64,000 nucleotides of DNA from Terrirubrum flagellatum. Lineage in GTDB: Bacteria; Pseudomonadota; Alphaproteobacteria; Rhizobiales; Beijerinckiaceae. The stretch spans positions 434,001-498,000 of the forward strand of contig NZ_CP091851.1 in assembly GCF_022059845.1 (NCBI RefSeq). Reading direction: 5' to 3'. Position numbers and translations under genes: made by a program. Shown in pieces: positions 26,393 through 36,153 of the stretch (positions within the stretch are counted from its first letter, which is position 1; each line of letters starts with the position of its first letter). The notes below the pieces were generated by a model that was not told the DNA's origin, did no database searches, and saw only the letters and a program-made list of their open reading frames with translations.

Positions 26393-26937
26393 CCTCCGAC
26401 GAGGACCGTCGTCAGCGCCATCGCGATCTTGTCGGGCCCGCCCAGCGCTTCAATCAGGGTGTCGCCTTGGCGCGACACAGGCAGGCCGTTGCACATGACG
26501 GTTGTCGAGCCGTCGATGACCATGCCGGGTCCGTGCGGCGCCGGCACGGGCGCGACGAGAGGAACTGTGCAGAGATGGGTGTCAGACATGCCGGGCTTCG
26601 AGCCCATGGCGGCTGCCACGCCAGTCGACGCGCTCGCCGCCGCCGACATGGCCGAGGTCATTGCGGCCGTGGCGGCCGTTTTCGCCGCCGTCTCGGCGGC
26701 GAGAGCGGCAGGCGCGCCGGGCGTGCCCATCGCGGCTTTGGTCGCCGTTTCCGCCGCCTTGACTGCGACGTCAGCGGCCTGCTGAGCCGCCTGAAGCGCC
26801 GCGCCGGCGCCCGTGGGCAGCGCGCGCCAGACCGGCATGTTTCCGGCGAGCACGTTCAGGCTGCCAGGGCCGGGGGCCAGCGGGGGGCCGTGGCTCGTGG
26901 CGTCGCCGGCGACCGCGCGCGCTATGGGTTTGCCCAT
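26389..26937 (-). CDS. PAAR-domain-like protein with alanine-rich insert
   Basis: A 182-residue protein. The N-terminus ('MGKPIARAVAGDATSHGPPLAPGPGSLNVLAGNMPVWRA') and the C-terminus ('CTVPLVAPVPAPHGPGMVIDGSTTVMCNGLPVSRQGDTLIEALGG') are the split halves of a PAAR-like fold, separated by about 70 Ala-rich residues likely to be helical. PAAR proteins tip type VI secretion spikes. GGAG nine bases upstream fixes the start. No other type VI gene or effector is nearby, so it is an orphan. The Ala-rich stretch inside the domain is unusual. Confidence 0.72.
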   Translation of the reverse strand: MGKPIARAVAGDATSHGPPLAPGPGSLNVLAGNMPVWRALPTGAGAALQAAQQAADVAVKAAETATKAAMGTPGAPAALAAETAAKTAATAAMTSAMSAAASASTGVAAAMGSKPGMSDTHLCTVPLVAPVPAPHGPGMVIDGSTTVMCNGLPVSRQGDTLIEALGGPDKIAMALTTVLVGG

Positions 26938-27107
26938 GAATCTGGCTCCAAATCGTCCACGAGATGATCGTCCGGCTGCGGCCAGGCCGCAAGCCGTTTG
27001 CGTGATGATGGCTTGAGGCGCAGGGATCGATGGTGCGGCGGCGCACGCGCCTCGCTGATCATGGCCATTCGCAAACGTCATTTGCTGCGGCGCTTTCAGG
27101 CCTGTAG

Positions 27108-28361
<1,254 letters not shown>

Positions 28362-28384
28362 AGTCCGAAGCTTCATGAGCAATC

Positions 28385-28416
28385 AAGAAGGCCCGCCTCT
28401 GGCGGGCCTTTTTATT
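28385..28416 (+). terminator. rho-independent terminator after aatA
   Basis: AAGGCCCGCC-TCT-GGCGGGCCTT is a perfect 10-bp stem with a three-base loop followed by TTTATTT. It ends the aspartate aminotransferase transcript. Confidence 0.9.
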
Positions 28417-28487
28417 TGGCCGGCGCGAGGGCGGTTTGGGCGATATGATATCGCTTGGAGTTAACCGCGCTTGGACGAAAGCATCGC

Positions 28488-28886
28488 ATGAGCCTTCGCG
28501 ACATCCACAATCTCGATTACGCCGTGATCCTCTGCAGCAAGATGGCGGAGACGCGCGCGTTCTATCGCGACGTGATGAAGTTCCCGATCGAGATCGATCG
28601 CGAGAACTGGGTCAGCTTCCGCATCGGCGCGACCTTGCTGACTTTGCGGCCGCGCGGAATCTGGCCCGTCTGCGATGACGGGAAACTGCCGACGGGGACG
28701 GCGGCGATGCAACTCGCCTTTCGCGTTCCCCCGTCCGCCATCGACGCGTGCCATGCCGAACTTGTCGCTGCTGGTGCTGGCGTGACCATTCTGAGAGCGC
28801 CGACTGACCTCCCGCAGTGGCGTCACCGCACGCTGTTCTTCCGCGATCCCGAAGACAACATCATCGAAATCTACGCGGAATATTGA
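28488..28886 (+). CDS. VOC-family (glyoxalase/dioxygenase-fold) protein
   Basis: A 132-residue VOC protein with the paired beta-alpha-beta-beta-beta layout: 'NLDYAVILCSKMAETRAFYRDVMKFPIEID' and 'WRHRTLFFRDPEDNIIEIYAEY'. The terminal Glu ('IEIY') is a usual metal ligand. The start MSLRDIHN is chosen because the upstream extension is not conserved-looking. No catalytic activity can be assigned. Confidence 0.85.
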   Translation: MSLRDIHNLDYAVILCSKMAETRAFYRDVMKFPIEIDRENWVSFRIGATLLTLRPRGIWPVCDDGKLPTGTAAMQLAFRVPPSAIDACHAELVAAGAGVTILRAPTDLPQWRHRTLFFRDPEDNIIEIYAEY

Positions 28887-28915
28887 TCGGGCAAAGGCGC
28901 GACGCGGCGCACCCT

Positions 28916-29395
28916 TCAAAGCGTTTTCTCCATGAAGACGCTGAGCGGGTCCGGTCCGTACCCCTCGAACGGCCCGCGCTCCTTAAATCCCGCGCCGCGA
29001 TAAAGAGCCAGCGCCGCATGGCTGACATTTCCGGTTTCAAGCCGCAGCATGCGCGCGCCTTCCGCCTGCGCGGTCGAGACCAGCATCGCGAGGATCGTCT
29101 TTGACAGCCCGCGTCCGCGCGCCTCCTCGATCACCCACATGCGTTTCACCTCGGCCCAGTCGCCTTTCAACACGACCGCGCCGGTTCCCAGCGCCCGGCC
29201 CTCGGCGTCGCGCGCCACGAAGAAGCGAACTTCAGGCGCGCGCAGCGCGTCGAGCGGCAAATGGTGGTTGCTTTCGGCGGGATAGAGGCGGGCGGAATTC
29301 GCCTCGCCCTGTCGCAGCAATTCGACGATGTCGGGCTGGGCCGGGTCTTCCAGCCGGATGAAGATATCAGGCGCGGTTGCAACGGGATTTCTCAT
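28916..29395 (-). CDS. GNAT-family N-acetyltransferase
   Basis: A 159-residue GNAT. The acetyl-CoA pyrophosphate loop is 'RMWVIEEARGRGLSKTILAMLVSTA', followed by 'MLRLETGNVSHAALALYRGAGFKERGPFEGY'. The start MRNPVATAP is a choice between two ATGs with poor ribosome sites; an upstream one adds 12 residues. The substrate is unknown. It converges on the VOC gene. Confidence 0.82.
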   Translation of the reverse strand: MRNPVATAPDIFIRLEDPAQPDIVELLRQGEANSARLYPAESNHHLPLDALRAPEVRFFVARDAEGRALGTGAVVLKGDWAEVKRMWVIEEARGRGLSKTILAMLVSTAQAEGARMLRLETGNVSHAALALYRGAGFKERGPFEGYGPDPLSVFMEKTL

Positions 29396-29533
29396 TTCGG
29401 GAGTGAAGACAATCCTTTGGCCCCTGTCCATTGGCGACGATCCCGGGCCCCCGTCCCCACATCAGCAAATTGGCGCCCATGTCGGGAACGTTTCGCGCCG
29501 CTGGGAATTTCCCTGTCGAACATGGAGGGTCAC

Positions 29534-30022
29534 ATGACATCGCTTGCTAAAATGTTCGCCATTGCGGCTGTGTCCGGCGCTTCTCTGACAACGACCGGCG
29601 CGCTGGCGGCTTCGCGCATCGGCACGTTGGATTGCGATGTGTCGGCCGGAGTCGGCATGATCATCGGCTCCAACAAGGACGTCACCTGCCGTTATGTCGA
29701 TCGCGCCGGGCGGCGTGAAACCTATATCGGCAATGTCTCCAAGCTCGGCCTTGATGTCGGCGTGACGCAGCGAGCACGCATGGTGTGGGCGGTGGTCGCG
29801 GAAACGGGACGTCTCGGCCGTGGGGCGCTCGCCGGGAACTATGGCGGCGCGGCGGCGGATGCGTCGCTCGGCGTTGGCGGCGGCGGAAAGCTTCTCGTCG
29901 GCGGCAACAACAATACCGTGACGCTGCAGCCGCTCTCCGTGCAGGCGCAGACTGGCGTCAATGTCGCGGTGGGCGTCGAGTCGATGTCGCTCACGCCGGC
30001 GGCGGTGGCGCGCAGGCGCTGA
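29534..30022 (+). CDS. DUF992 secreted protein
   Basis: A 162-residue DUF992 protein, a family typical of Rhizobiales. A signal peptide (MTSLAKMFAIAAVSGASL...GALAA) is followed by 'IGTLDCDVSAGVGMIIGSNKDVTCRYV', 'YIGNVSKLGLDVGVT', 'ALAGNYGGAAADASLGVGGGGKLLVGG' and 'LQPLSVQAQTGVNVAVGVESMSL'. The ATG after GGAGGGTCAC is used. The role is unknown; it is probably periplasmic. Confidence 0.92.
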   Translation: MTSLAKMFAIAAVSGASLTTTGALAASRIGTLDCDVSAGVGMIIGSNKDVTCRYVDRAGRRETYIGNVSKLGLDVGVTQRARMVWAVVAETGRLGRGALAGNYGGAAADASLGVGGGGKLLVGGNNNTVTLQPLSVQAQTGVNVAVGVESMSLTPAAVARRR

Positions 30023-30116
30023 CGTCACAACAGAGCTATTGGTTGCGGAGCGTTTGAAATATTCGCAGAGGCGTGGCTTTCCCCCCTCCATTCTTCTGCG
30101 CCAGCGCTTCGCGTAA

Positions 30117-30157
30117 GCTCGCCTCACGGCTTTCCAGCCGTGGGGCGAGTGCTTTTT
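30117..30157 (+). terminator. rho-independent terminator after the DUF992 gene
   Basis: GCTCGCCTCACGGCT pairs with AGCCGTGGGGCGAGT and is followed by TTTTT. It ends the DUF992 transcript before the convergent decarboxylase. Confidence 0.8.
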
Positions 30158-30184
30158 CGCCCGAACAGTGCGAGCAATTGTCGC

Positions 30185-31609
30185 TCAGCGTGCATTTTTC
30201 AGCCTCACGCGCGCATAGGCCGACAGGATCGCATCGACCGACGCGTCGATGTCGCTCTCCGTCGTCGCCCATGAGATGACGGAGACGCGCATCACCTGCC
30301 GTCCGCGCCAGGCGCCGCCGCCGAGGAAGCAGACGCCGTCGCGCTGAATTTCAGAGATGACGGCTTTCGTCATCGCGTCCGACTCCTCAGGCGAGAGATC
30401 GGCGCCGAAACGCGCAACGAACTGATTGAGATCGAGCGCGCCGATCACTTCGACGCCTTCGGCCTTGCGCAGTTTTTCGGCCATGCGACGCGCCAGCGCG
30501 CAATGGCGCTCGATCATATCTGCGATTCCGTCGCGGCCGAGCGCCTTGATCATCGCCCACGTGGGAAAACCGCGGGCGCGACGCGACAGTTCCGGGACAT
30601 AATGCGCGGGATCGCGCTCATGCGCGGCGCTCGCGGGCAAATAGCTTGCAGCGATCGCCATGGCGCTGCGATGCGCGTCCGCGTCTTTTACGATCGCATA
30701 GCCGCAATCATAAGGCGTCTGCAGCCATTTGTGGCCGTCCGTCGCCCAGGAATCCGCCAGTTCCATTCCATCGGCGAGATGCGCCCGCGACGGGCAGGCG
30801 CGCGCCCACAGGCCGAACGCGCCATCGACATGCAGCCAGGCGCTGCGCGCGCGGGTCATCTTCGCCATTTCGCCGATGGGGTCGAACGCGCCGGTGTTGA
30901 TCTGTCCGGCCTGCGCGATCGCGATCACCGGGCCTCTGCATTTTTCCAGCGCGTCGCGAAACGCCGCGATTTGAATGCGGCCCTGATCGTCTGTCGCCAC
31001 GCGCGCCACGCGCTCATATCCCAGCCCGAGAAATTGCAGCGCCGAGAAAACAGTCGCGTGCGCATCCTCGCCAATCAGCACGGTGATCTCAGGCGCGCCG
31101 AACAGGCCATTGCGTTCGACATCCCATCCCTGCTTTCGCAGCACGGCGCCGCGCGCCGCGGCGAGGCCGACGAAATTCGCCACCGTCGCGCCGGTGACAA
31201 AACCAATGGAGCTTTCGCGCGGCAGATTGAGGAGATCGAGCAGCCAGTTCGCGGCGACATCTTCCGCAGCGGCGCCCGCGGGCGAAGCCTGCAGGTTGCC
31301 GCAATTCTGTCCCCACGCGCTTGTCAGCCAGTCCGCGGCGACGCCGGCGGGATGCGAGCCGCCGATCACCCAGCCGAAAAAGCGCGCGCCCGACATGGCG
31401 TTGAGCCCGCCATCGGCGCGGCGCACGAGATCGGCGATGACGGCGTCGCTTGCGGCGCCATGTTCCGGCGTCGGTTCGGAGAAAATTTTTCGCATCGCCG
31501 CGAAGTCGTGCAACGGCGCTTGCCGCGACGCCGGAAGCTGCTCGCGATAGCGAAGCGCTTCGTCGGCGGCGCGCCGCAGCGTGGACGCCTGATCCGGATC
31601 GCCTGACAT
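30185..31609 (-). CDS. group II PLP-dependent decarboxylase
   Basis: A 474-residue PLP enzyme of the aromatic-L-amino-acid/glutamate decarboxylase class. It shows 'GFVTGATVANFVGLAAARGAVL', 'IAIAQAGQINTGAFDPIGEMAKM', 'WLHVDGAFGLWA' and the PLP-lysine region 'DSWATDGHKWLQTPYDCGYAIV'. Such enzymes make amines from amino acids; the exact amino acid cannot be told. It is a single gene, divergent from the EF-G-like gene. Confidence 0.85.
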   Translation of the reverse strand: MSGDPDQASTLRRAADEALRYREQLPASRQAPLHDFAAMRKIFSEPTPEHGAASDAVIADLVRRADGGLNAMSGARFFGWVIGGSHPAGVAADWLTSAWGQNCGNLQASPAGAAAEDVAANWLLDLLNLPRESSIGFVTGATVANFVGLAAARGAVLRKQGWDVERNGLFGAPEITVLIGEDAHATVFSALQFLGLGYERVARVATDDQGRIQIAAFRDALEKCRGPVIAIAQAGQINTGAFDPIGEMAKMTRARSAWLHVDGAFGLWARACPSRAHLADGMELADSWATDGHKWLQTPYDCGYAIVKDADAHRSAMAIAASYLPASAAHERDPAHYVPELSRRARGFPTWAMIKALGRDGIADMIERHCALARRMAEKLRKAEGVEVIGALDLNQFVARFGADLSPEESDAMTKAVISEIQRDGVCFLGGGAWRGRQVMRVSVISWATTESDIDASVDAILSAYARVRLKNAR

Positions 31610-31922
31610 CAGCTCGTTTCCATTGTCGTTTATTGTTGCAGTGCAATTGGCGGAAGTCGGAACCGCAAATTCCGAAAATGCAATGTGTTCGGCCGCACAT
31701 CCGATTGGCGAAGCGGCAAATCCTGTGCAGCGGATTTGTCAGCCCTGCTGACCCTCATTTTCACTTTACTTCGCCGCGTCACGGCGCGACGCTCTCTGCC
31801 ACCAAACCCTTCGGCGCATGCCTCGGCGGCCGTCGAGGCTGATGCGCCATCCGCGATCGCCCGGTCGCGTCATGCGACCTGACGACTGACAGCCCGCAAC
31901 GGGCGCAGCGAAGGAGGAGCGC
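31610..31922. other. intergenic gap, no gene seen
   Basis: This 313-bp gap lies between the divergent decarboxylase and EF-G-like genes. It is locally AT-rich near 31620-31760 and should hold both promoters. No RNA, repeat or small gene with a ribosome site could be supported. A GAAGGAGGAGC ribosome site for the EF-G-like gene is at its right end. Confidence 0.6.
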
Positions 31923-33986
31923 ATGTCTGGTTCGGTTGCCAATGGCAGACAATCCGCGGGTCCACGATGCATCGCCCTCGTGGGCCCGTTTCAAAGCGGC
32001 AAGACCAGTTTGATGGAGGCGCTGCTGGCGCGCATGGGCGCGATCCAGCGGCAGGGCAGCGTGACCGACGGTTCGAGCGTCGGCGACAGTTCGGCGGAAG
32101 CGCGATCGCACGCCATGAGCGTCGAGCCCAATATCGCCACCGCCGATTTCATGGGCGAGCGCTTCACCTTTATCGATTGTCCCGGTTCGATCGAATTCCT
32201 GCATGAGATGCGTCACATCGCGCCGGCGTGCGACGCGGCCGTCGTCGTCTGCGAAGCGGACGAGAAGAAAATTCCCCAGCTCGCGTTGATCCTGCGCGAA
32301 CTTGAAGAAGCCGGCGTGCCGCGCTTCCTGTTCCTCAACAAGATCGACGCGGCGCAGCGCCGCGTGCGCGAGACCCTGCAGATGCTGCAGCCTGCGTCCC
32401 GCACGCCTTTGTTGTTGCGCCAGATTCCGATCTGGAAGAACGGCATCGCTGTCGGCTTCATCGATCTCGCGCTCGAACGCGCCTTCATCTATCGCGAGCA
32501 TGCGCCAAGCGAGGTGCTGGAGATTCCAGGCGATGAATCCCCGCGCGAAAAGGAAGCGCGCTATTCCATGCTGGAAAAGCTCGCCGATTATGACGACGCG
32601 CTGATGGAGGATCTGCTGTCCGACATCGAGCCGCCGCGCGACCGCGTGTTCGATGATCTCTCTCGCGAATTGCGCGAGGGCCATGTGGCGCCGGTGCTGA
32701 TCGGCGCGGCCGAGCGCGGCAATGGCGTGACGCGTCTTTTGAAAGCGCTGCGCCATGAGGCGCCCGACGTGATGGCGACGCGCGGCCGTCTTGGCGTCGA
32801 CGAGAATGGCGAGCCTTTGGCGCAGGTGATGCGCACGCTGCACACGAGCCATGGCGGCAAATTGTCGATTGCGCGCGTGCTGCGTGGGACGTTTCGGGAC
32901 AATGACACGATCGTCGGTTCGGGCGGGCAGGAGGCGCGCATCGCCGGCGTGTCGCGTCTGACAGGCGCGAGCGTCGCAAAAGTCGGGACAGCGGAGGCCG
33001 GCGACACCGTCGCGTTCGGGCGGCTCGATCCCGCAGCGACCGGCGACGCCATCGCCGTATCATCGCAGCGGCCTTCGGCGATCCTGTCGATCGCGCCGCC
33101 GGAGGCGGTGCATACGATCACCGTCGCCGCGAAGGATCGGAAGGACGAGGTGCGTCTGTCCGCCGCGCTCAACAAGCTTGTCGAGGAGGACACATCGCTG
33201 TCGACGCAGCATGTGCCGGAGCTTGGCGAATTCAGGCTGCACGGGCAGGGCGAGATGCATCTGCGCGTCGCCATGGAGCGGCTCGAAGGGCGCTTCGGCG
33301 TGACGGTCACGACGGGCAAACCCAGCGTCGGCTATCGCGAGACCATCCGGCACAAGGTCAGCGAGCGCGGGCGCCATCGCAAGCAGTCGGGCGGGCACGG
33401 CCAGTTCGGCGATGTGGTGATGACGGTCGAGCCGCTGGCGCGCGGCGAGGGCGTGCAGTTCAAGGACACGATCACGGGCGGCGTGGTGCCGAAGCAATAT
33501 ATCCCGTCGGTCGAGGAGGGCTTCCGCGCCTATTGCGCGCGCGGGCCGCTGGGATTCCCCGTGGTCGACGTGCAGGCGACGCTGACGGACGGCTCCTATC
33601 ACACCGTCGATTCCTCCGACATGGCGTTCCAGCAGGCGGCGCGGCTTGCGATGACGGAAGCGATGCCGAAGGCGAAGCCGGTGCTGCTCGAACCGATCAT
33701 GGCGGTCGAGATTCTGACGCCGTCGGAAGGCCTGTCGCGCGCGAGCGCGATGATCACGGCCAGGCGCGGCCAGATCCTCGGCTATGATTCACGGCCGGGC
33801 TGGGAAGGCTGGGACGTGCTGCGCGGCCTGGTGCCGGAGTCCGAGATGGGCGGGCTGATCGTCGAACTGCGTTCGGCGACATCGGGCGTCGCGACCTTCA
33901 CGGCGCAGTTCGATCATCTCGCGGAGCTGACGGGCAAGCCGGCCGATCATGTGGTGCAGGCCCGCGCGCAGGAGCGGGCGCATTGA
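31923..33986 (+). CDS. EF-G-like translational GTPase paralogue
   Basis: A 687-residue elongation factor G-like protein. G1 is GPFQSGKT (residues 21-28) and G4 NKID (139-142). The G3 motif reads DCPGS (85-89), where canonical EF-G has DTPGH, so the catalytic-type histidine is replaced by Ser. Domains III to V are present ('SVGYRETIRHKV', 'GGHGQFGDVVMTVEPL', 'LSRASAMITARRGQILGYDSR'). It is a known alphaproteobacterial paralogue whose role is not settled; it is probably not the main EF-G. A GAAGGAGGAG ribosome site lies upstream. Confidence 0.88.
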   Translation: MSGSVANGRQSAGPRCIALVGPFQSGKTSLMEALLARMGAIQRQGSVTDGSSVGDSSAEARSHAMSVEPNIATADFMGERFTFIDCPGSIEFLHEMRHIAPACDAAVVVCEADEKKIPQLALILRELEEAGVPRFLFLNKIDAAQRRVRETLQMLQPASRTPLLLRQIPIWKNGIAVGFIDLALERAFIYREHAPSEVLEIPGDESPREKEARYSMLEKLADYDDALMEDLLSDIEPPRDRVFDDLSRELREGHVAPVLIGAAERGNGVTRLLKALRHEAPDVMATRGRLGVDENGEPLAQVMRTLHTSHGGKLSIARVLRGTFRDNDTIVGSGGQEARIAGVSRLTGASVAKVGTAEAGDTVAFGRLDPAATGDAIAVSSQRPSAILSIAPPEAVHTITVAAKDRKDEVRLSAALNKLVEEDTSLSTQHVPELGEFRLHGQGEMHLRVAMERLEGRFGVTVTTGKPSVGYRETIRHKVSERGRHRKQSGGHGQFGDVVMTVEPLARGEGVQFKDTITGGVVPKQYIPSVEEGFRAYCARGPLGFPVVDVQATLTDGSYHTVDSSDMAFQQAARLAMTEAMPKAKPVLLEPIMAVEILTPSEGLSRASAMITARRGQILGYDSRPGWEGWDVLRGLVPESEMGGLIVELRSATSGVATFTAQFDHLAELTGKPADHVVQARAQERAH

Positions 33987-34254
33987 TCCTTCCCTTCTCC
34001 CCGTGACAACGGGGAGAAGGCAGCCCGAAGGGCCGGATGAGGGGCTTTGCGTTGAGAAGCGCTCTTTGCCCCTCACGGCTTCGCTTTCGCGGCGATGCTG
34101 CACATCGCGCCGCGCAAGCCATCCTCTTCCCGCTTTGCGGGGAGAGGGAAGCCGCTGCGCACAGCGCTTTCGCGTTCGCCGCCTTGTCAAAACCCCTCTT
34201 CCCCATATGTTCGGCTCATGAGGCCGCCAGAGCCTTGGAAAGAGGAGGGAAACC
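33987..34254. repeat. palindromic intergenic repeats between the GTPase and acyl-CoA ligase genes
   Basis: CCTTCTCCCCGTGACAACGGGGAGAAGG is the first hairpin, just after the GTPase stop. It is followed by GCCCGAAGGGC and a TGAGGGG tail, then a second, more diverged inverted unit ending with TTCCCGCTTTGCGGGGAGAGGGAA. It belongs to the same repeat family as 2202-2339 and 39661-39790. No gene is seen. Confidence 0.7.
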
Positions 34255-35949
34255 ATGAGCGCCGCGCCGTCCCTGACAGGAGAAGCCGCCCGGGCCTGGT
34301 TCGCCTCCTATCCCCAGGGCGTGCCGCACGAGATCGACGTCGTCGGCGCCGGCACCATCGTCGATCGGCTGAACCAGAGCTTCGTCACTTACGCCGGCCG
34401 CGAGGCCTATGAGAGCTTCGGCGTCTCCGTCACCTTCGGCTTCATCGCGGCGGAGGCGAAGAAATTCGCGGGCTATTTGCAGGCGCAGGGGCTTGAGAAG
34501 GGCGACCGCGTCGCGCTGATGATGCCGAACGTGATGGCCTATCCCATCGCGCTGTTCGGCACGCTGCTCGCCGGCTGCACCGTGGTCAACGTCAACCCGC
34601 TCTACACGCCGCGCGAGCTCATCCACCAGCTCAATGATTCCGGCGCGCGCATCCTCGTCGTGCTGGAGAATTTCGCCCATGTCGCCGAGGAGGCTCTCAC
34701 CGAAACCAAGCTCGACCGCGTGGTGATCGCATCCGCCGGCGACGCCATCGGCTTCAAGGGCGTGATCGTTTCCCTCGTCGCGCGCTATGTGAAGAAGCTG
34801 GTGCCGGCCTATTCAATTTCCATCGCCACGAGCTTCAAGAAGGCGCTCGCCGATGGCGCGAAGCGCGGCTTCAAACCCGTCGCAATCGAGCGCGAGGACG
34901 TCGCCTTCCTGCAATATACCGGCGGCACCACGGGCGTCTCCAAGGGCGCGACGCTGACCCATTCCAACGTCGCCTCCAACATCGCGCAGACCGGCGCCTG
35001 GTTCTCGGCCGCGATGGGCAAGACCGACGGCCAGCCCGTGATGGTGACCGCGCTGCCGCTCTATCACATCTATGCGCTGACCTGCTGCTGCTTCTATCTC
35101 CTGTCGCTTGGCGGCAAGTGCCTGCTGATCGCCAATCCGCGCGATATTCCCGGCTTCATCGCGACGCTGAGACATTCGCGCTTCACCTGCTTCTCCGGCG
35201 TCAACACGCTCTACAACGCGCTCGCCAATCACCCCGACATCGGCAAGGTGGACTTCTCGAAGCTGGTGATGTGCTCGGCCGGCGGCATGGCGATGCAGTC
35301 GGCTGTCGCGAAGAAATGGAAGGAGATTTCGGGCGTTCCCGTCGTCGAGGGCTACGGCCTCTCCGAGACCTCGCCGGTGCTGACCACCAACCGGCCCGAC
35401 ATCGCCGATTTCACCGGCGGCATCGGCTTTCCCTTACCCTCCACCGACATCGTGATCCGCGACGAGGCGGGCGAAGACTGCGCAATCGGCGTCGCCGGCG
35501 AACTCTGCGCCAAGGGCCCGCAGGTGATGAAGGGCTACTGGAACCGGCCCGACGAGACCGCGAAGGCGATGACGCCGGACGGTTATTTCAGGACCGGCGA
35601 CATCGCGCTGATGAATGCGGACGGCTCGTTCAGGATCGTCGATCGCCTCAAAGACATGATCATCGTGTCGGGCTTTAACGTCTATCCCAACGAGGTGGAG
35701 GAGGTGATCGCGCAGAATCCCTCGGTGCTTGAGGTGGCGGTGGTCGGCGCGCCCGATCCGCATTCGGGCGAGACGGTCGTGGCGCATGTGGTCAAGCGCG
35801 AGCCTACGCTCACCGAGCAGGAGCTGCGCGACTTCTGCAAGGAGAACCTCACGCCCTACAAGGTGCCGCGACGCGTGGTGTTCCACGACGCGCTGCCGAA
35901 GACGAATGTGGGGAAGGTGTTGAGGCGCGCGTTGCGGGAGAAGGCGTGA
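34255..35949 (+). CDS. long-chain fatty-acid-CoA ligase (AMP-forming)
   Basis: A 564-residue ANL-superfamily ligase. ATP-binding core 'YTGGTTGVSKGATLTHSN', the 'GYGLSETSPVLTT' motif and the hinge block 'YFRTGDIALMNADGSFRIVDRLKDMIIVSGFNVYPNEVEEV' are complete, and the C-terminal Lys is in 'PKTNVGKVLRRAL'. Sequence and length fit FadD. It activates fatty acids to acyl-CoA for beta-oxidation or lipid synthesis. GAGGAGGG lies upstream. It is transcribed alone. Confidence 0.9.
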   Translation: MSAAPSLTGEAARAWFASYPQGVPHEIDVVGAGTIVDRLNQSFVTYAGREAYESFGVSVTFGFIAAEAKKFAGYLQAQGLEKGDRVALMMPNVMAYPIALFGTLLAGCTVVNVNPLYTPRELIHQLNDSGARILVVLENFAHVAEEALTETKLDRVVIASAGDAIGFKGVIVSLVARYVKKLVPAYSISIATSFKKALADGAKRGFKPVAIEREDVAFLQYTGGTTGVSKGATLTHSNVASNIAQTGAWFSAAMGKTDGQPVMVTALPLYHIYALTCCCFYLLSLGGKCLLIANPRDIPGFIATLRHSRFTCFSGVNTLYNALANHPDIGKVDFSKLVMCSAGGMAMQSAVAKKWKEISGVPVVEGYGLSETSPVLTTNRPDIADFTGGIGFPLPSTDIVIRDEAGEDCAIGVAGELCAKGPQVMKGYWNRPDETAKAMTPDGYFRTGDIALMNADGSFRIVDRLKDMIIVSGFNVYPNEVEEVIAQNPSVLEVAVVGAPDPHSGETVVAHVVKREPTLTEQELRDFCKENLTPYKVPRRVVFHDALPKTNVGKVLRRALREKA

Positions 35950-35995
35950 GGCTCGCCTTTCACCACGGCATTCTCATTCTCCCTCCAGATGTCGT

Positions 35996-36014
35996 CGCCG
36001 GGCTTGACCCGGCG
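35996..36014. repeat. CGCCGGG-CTTGA-CCCGGCG palindrome
   Basis: A perfect 7-bp stem-loop in the 204-bp gap before the methyltransferase. It belongs to a palindrome commonly seen in rhizobial intergenic DNA. It is the last high-GC feature before the AT-richer cassette, so it marks its left edge approximately. Confidence 0.55.
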
Positions 36015-36153
36015 ATCCAGTCATTCGTGCCAAAGATGCTATCATCAAGGCTGATTCGGGGGCTTCTTTCATCTAGATAGCCAATACGAAAATTTTGAAG
36101 GCTGACAGCTCTGGAATTTGTAGCAGTCGGATACCGCGGGCAGGGGAATCAAA

